Positions 61,438 through 64,000 of a stretch of DNA of 64,000 bases are shown piece by piece. The notes under the pieces are model-generated. The model saw nothing but the letters and a program-made list of their open reading frames with translations. It did not search any database and was not told the origin of the DNA. Location of the stretch: assembly GCA_965203865.1 (NCBI GenBank), contig OZ241916.1, positions 1,116,001-1,180,000 on the forward strand. The letters run 5' to 3'. Each line of letters starts with the position of its first letter. Within the stretch, counting starts at the first letter, position 1. The position numbers and the translations under genes were made by a program. The stretch is from G965200765 sp965203865. GTDB lineage: Bacteria; Pseudomonadota; Gammaproteobacteria; Arenicellales; JAJDZL01.

Positions 61438-61515
61438 TGGCGCGCCCGGAGGGACTCGAACCCCCGACAACCAGGTTCGAAGCCTGGTACTCTAATCCAA
61501 CTGAGCTACAGGCGC
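61438..61515 (-). tRNA. tRNA-Arg (UCG anticodon)
   Basis: On the minus strand: acceptor GCGCCTG/CGGGCGC (one G-U pair), D-arm AGCTCAGTTGGATTAGAGT, anticodon arm CCAGG-CTTCGAA-CCTGG giving TCG, T-arm GGGGGTTCGAGTCCCTC, and an encoded CCA. It is highly similar to the tRNA-Arg(ACG) 320 bp away but converges with it. Confidence 0.94.
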
Positions 61516-61638
61516 GAGGACACTATTGTAATACCAAAATGAACGAATTTGAAGGTGAAGTTCAAAATTGTTTGATTTCTTTTGCATACTTGCAGGCATT
61601 ACTGATCCAAATTTCACTGATAGGCAAATTGCCTGGTC

Positions 61639-63078
61639 CTAATTGTCTAGTTTCTGACGTAGTAATTCGTTGACCAATTTTGGGTCCAGTTTTTCTGTTG
61701 AAGATTTTAGAACTTGGCCCACAAGATAGCCTAGAATTTTCTTGTTTCCGCTGTGATACTGCTCAATTTGGTCAGGATGGTCCCGCAATACCTGGTCCAC
61801 CAGATTATTCGCTGTATCGGAGTTAGAGTCTAACTCTAGACCCAGTTCGGCGACCAATTCATCTATCATCATTTCTGGCTTGTTCCATAACCCCTCAAGT
61901 AGAAGTTTTCCGCCATTTCCTGAAATGATCCCTTTGGAAATTCGATCTACCAGTTGTCCTAGTTTTTGAGGTGAAACAAGTGAGTTCTCTATCGCTAGCC
62001 CATGGCGATTTAAATAACTGGTTAATTCGACGTTGATCCAATTTGCTATGGATTTTGGCTGAGAAGGTGCTTCGGCAAGTGCCTGCTCAAAGAATTCAGC
62101 GGTGGAGAAAGATTGAACGATCTGTGATGAATCATTTTCATTCAGGCCATACTGCTGCATGAATCGATTTTTCTTTGAATCCGGCAGCTCCGGCAGCTCC
62201 TGACGAATTGACTCAATGAACTCGTCAGACAGTACCAAGGGGGGCAGATCAGGGTCGGGAAAATACCTGTAGTCTTGCGCATCTTCTTTTCCTCTCATTG
62301 GCCGAGTTTTGTTTGATTGCGGGTCGAACTGCCGAGTTTCCTGCTTTACTGTACCGCCATTGTCAAGAACTTCAGTTTGCCGTCGAATTTCAGCTTCAAT
62401 TCCCTTTTCAACAAATCGAAAAGAATTAATATTCTTCAATTCTGTGCGCGTTCCAAATTCGGTATCCCCGGGTTTCCGAAGGGAAACGTTTGCATCGCAT
62501 CTCATTGACCCTTCTTGCATATTCCCATCGCAAATTTTCAGGTACGTTACAATTGCATGCAGTTTCCTCATGTAATCTCCTGCCTGTTCTGGCGAACGAA
62601 TATCTGGCTCGGAAACTATTTCCAGCAAGGGAGTACCTGCCCGATTCAAGTCGATACCAGTAAAGCCTTTTATTTCGCCATGCAGTGATTTTCCGGCATC
62701 TTCTTCAAGGTGCGCCCGTGTCAAACGTACAGGGTGCAATATCCCGTTTACCTGGGTGTTGATTAGGCCGCCTACAACAATTGGCAGGTCCAGCTGGCTA
62801 ATTTGATAACCTTTGGGAAGGTCGGGGTAGAAGTAGTTTTTTCTCGCAAATACAGACTTTCGATTAATGGATGCGCCAACTGCCAGGCCAAATTTCACCG
62901 CCATTCGAACTGCTTCAAGATTGCACACGGGCAGAATTCCGGGCAAGGCTACATCAATCAAACATGCATGAGCATTGGGTTCTGCTCCGAATTTCGTAGA
63001 GGCACCAGAAAAGATTTTGCTTTTCGTTGCGAGTTGAATATGTACTTCAAGCCCGATTACACATTCCCACTGCTTCAT
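61639..63078 (-). CDS. gatB: Aspartyl/glutamyl-tRNA amidotransferase subunit B
   Basis: A 479-residue subunit. Motifs include ECVIGLEVHIQL at the start, NYFYPDLPKGYQISQ, HLEEDAGKSLH and the MRCDANVSLR block, and a C-terminal GatB/YqeY domain. With GatA and GatC it converts misacylated Glu-tRNA-Gln and Asp-tRNA-Asn to the right amides. The start overlaps the gatA stop by 4 bp. Confidence 0.95.
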   Translation of the reverse strand: MKQWECVIGLEVHIQLATKSKIFSGASTKFGAEPNAHACLIDVALPGILPVCNLEAVRMAVKFGLAVGASINRKSVFARKNYFYPDLPKGYQISQLDLPIVVGGLINTQVNGILHPVRLTRAHLEEDAGKSLHGEIKGFTGIDLNRAGTPLLEIVSEPDIRSPEQAGDYMRKLHAIVTYLKICDGNMQEGSMRCDANVSLRKPGDTEFGTRTELKNINSFRFVEKGIEAEIRRQTEVLDNGGTVKQETRQFDPQSNKTRPMRGKEDAQDYRYFPDPDLPPLVLSDEFIESIRQELPELPDSKKNRFMQQYGLNENDSSQIVQSFSTAEFFEQALAEAPSQPKSIANWINVELTSYLNRHGLAIENSLVSPQKLGQLVDRISKGIISGNGGKLLLEGLWNKPEMMIDELVAELGLELDSNSDTANNLVDQVLRDHPDQIEQYHSGNKKILGYLVGQVLKSSTEKLDPKLVNELLRQKLDN

Positions 63079-64000
63079 AATGCATCCTTCGGGGTTTGCT
63101 TGTGAAAGTCAGTTCGCAATTGAAAGCAGTGCGCTACATGTAGCAGTCTTTCTTCGCTCATGTAAGGGCCAATAATTTGCAGTCCCACGGGAAGTTCGTC
63201 TACAAATCCTGCTGGAATTGATACAGCCGGCAACCCCGCCAAATTCACCGGGGCAGTATATACATCGTTGAGGTACATCAATACAGGGTCGTTCATTTTG
63301 GAACCGATTTTAAATGCTGTGGTGGGAGTTGTCGGCCCCATGATAAAGTCACACTTTTCAAAGGCAGCTTGAAAGTCGTCGGAAATTAAACGACGAACTT
63401 TTTGCGCTTTGACATAGTAGGCGTCATAGTAACCGTGAGACAGAACATAGGTTCCAATGATAATTCGGCGACGCACTTCAGGTCCGAATCCGCCCGCTCT
63501 TGTTTCTTGGTACATCTGGTGCAAATCAATTGAATCTTTGGCTCTATAGCCGTATCTCACCCCATCGTACCGAGATAGATTTGAAGAAGCTTCGGCAGGT
63601 GCAAGCACGTAATAGCAAGCAATGGCAGCCTGTGCGTGAGGCAATTCAATCTCAACTAAATTTGCTCCCAATGCTTCATATTGCTTCAAAGCCGATTCAA
63701 CGACCGTTGCAACGGAATTATCAAGCCCCTCGCCGAAGAATTCTTTAGGCACACCAATGGAAATTTTCTCCCATGGCTTATTTAGCATTTCGTAGCAGTT
63801 TGGCGGCGGGCAATTGATTGACGTTGAATCGCGCGGGTCAAACAATCCAATAGTATCGATTAGAATTGCCGCGTCCTTGGCAGACCGGGTGAGTACCCCT
63901 CCTTGGTCAAGAGAAGAGGCAAATGCTATCATGCCGAATCTTGACACGCGTCCGTAGCTGGGTTTCAAACCGGTAATTCCGCAAAAAGCAGCAGGTTGCC
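63075..64000 (-). CDS. gatA: Glutamyl-tRNA amidotransferase subunit A (5' end outside window)
   Basis: The C-terminal about 308 residues of GatA. The frame is open to the right edge, where it reads RQPAAFCGITGLKPSYGRVSRFG, just downstream of the amidase catalytic serine, which would lie outside the window. The later part has RRRIIIGTYVLSHGYYDAYYVKAQKVRR and the closing LAGLPAVSIPAG. It releases ammonia from glutamine for the GatB site. Confidence 0.93.
   Translation of the reverse strand, partial: QPAAFCGITGLKPSYGRVSRFGMIAFASSLDQGGVLTRSAKDAAILIDTIGLFDPRDSTSINCPPPNCYEMLNKPWEKISIGVPKEFFGEGLDNSVATVVESALKQYEALGANLVEIELPHAQAAIACYYVLAPAEASSNLSRYDGVRYGYRAKDSIDLHQMYQETRAGGFGPEVRRRIIIGTYVLSHGYYDAYYVKAQKVRRLISDDFQAAFEKCDFIMGPTTPTTAFKIGSKMNDPVLMYLNDVYTAPVNLAGLPAVSIPAGFVDELPVGLQIIGPYMSEERLLHVAHCFQLRTDFHKQTPKDAL

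Noticed and set aside
61246..61470. Minus-strand frame between the tRNA genes
   Set aside because: It runs into the tRNA-Arg gene and shows no coding features.
1..64000. CRISPR arrays, rRNA genes, prophage
   Set aside because: No spaced direct repeats, rRNA motifs or phage structural genes were seen.

Overview
The window is a stretch of gammaproteobacterial chromosome with moderate-to-low GC. The best evidence is the order recA-recX-alaS-lysC-csrA-tRNA-Ser(GCU)-tRNA-Arg(ACG), which matches the E. coli recA-recX-alaS-csrA-serV-argV region apart from lysC. The blocks tgt-yajC-secD-secF and nrdR-ribD-ribE-ribBA-ribH-nusB/thiL-pgpA are also typical of the class. I cannot name a genus; leucine/valine-type acyl-CoA catabolism and the absence of phage genes are the only lifestyle hints.

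Region 1 (about 1-24,200, all on the minus strand apart from one insertion) is one end of an integrative and conjugative element of the PFGI-1/ICEHin1056-like (GI-type) family. Read in the direction of transcription it has a maintenance module (parA, parB, a DUF2857 protein, an STY4528-type replication protein, an ArdC-like anti-restriction protein), then a type IVB thin-pilus operon (pilL-N-O-P-Q-R-S-V-U), then a type IV secretion block in the canonical order (PFL_4693-like, RAQPRD, PFL_4701, TIGR03745, TIGR03750, PFL_4703, PFL_4704, PFL_4705, TIGR03751 lipoprotein, TraC ATPase). TraC runs off the left edge. Relaxase, integrase and coupling protein are not in the window.

Region 2 (24,585-34,735, minus strand) is a leucine/isovalerate degradation operon: thioesterase, isovaleryl-CoA dehydrogenase, thiolase, a kappa-GST-like isomerase, both methylcrotonyl-CoA carboxylase subunits, methylglutaconyl-CoA hydratase and HMG-CoA lyase. 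Region 3 (about 34,736-36,140) holds an orphan AbiEi-like gene and a decayed tnpB. Region 4 (36,372-42,879) has ispH, a fused isobutyryl-CoA mutase (icmF), an MFS transporter and a 3-hydroxyisobutyrate-dehydrogenase-like gene. Region 5 (43,225-64,000) is housekeeping: queuosine tRNA modification, Sec secretion, riboflavin synthesis, a NusB-ThiL fusion, disulfide isomerase, recombination, alanyl-tRNA synthetase, aspartokinase, CsrA, three tRNAs and gatB/gatA.

The most striking signal is a small mobile element present as two full copies and one wreck. Each full copy (1241 and 1242 bp) carries only a TnpB RNA-guided-nuclease gene. Unlike IS200/IS605 elements, each is bounded by terminal inverted repeats of about 24 bp that begin GGGA, and each is flanked by a perfect 8-bp direct repeat (AAAAGAAA at one site, AATAGAAA at the other, in element orientation). 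This is what a DDE-transposase product looks like, yet no DDE transposase is present. The last 194 bp of the coding region are identical between the two copies although the rest has diverged, as expected if an omega RNA is encoded there. One copy sits in the conjugative element and one splits the leucine operon exactly between two genes. Other points of interest are the NusB-ThiL fusion, a palindrome cluster inside parB, and a RibBA whose GTP cyclohydrolase II half has lost its zinc cysteines.
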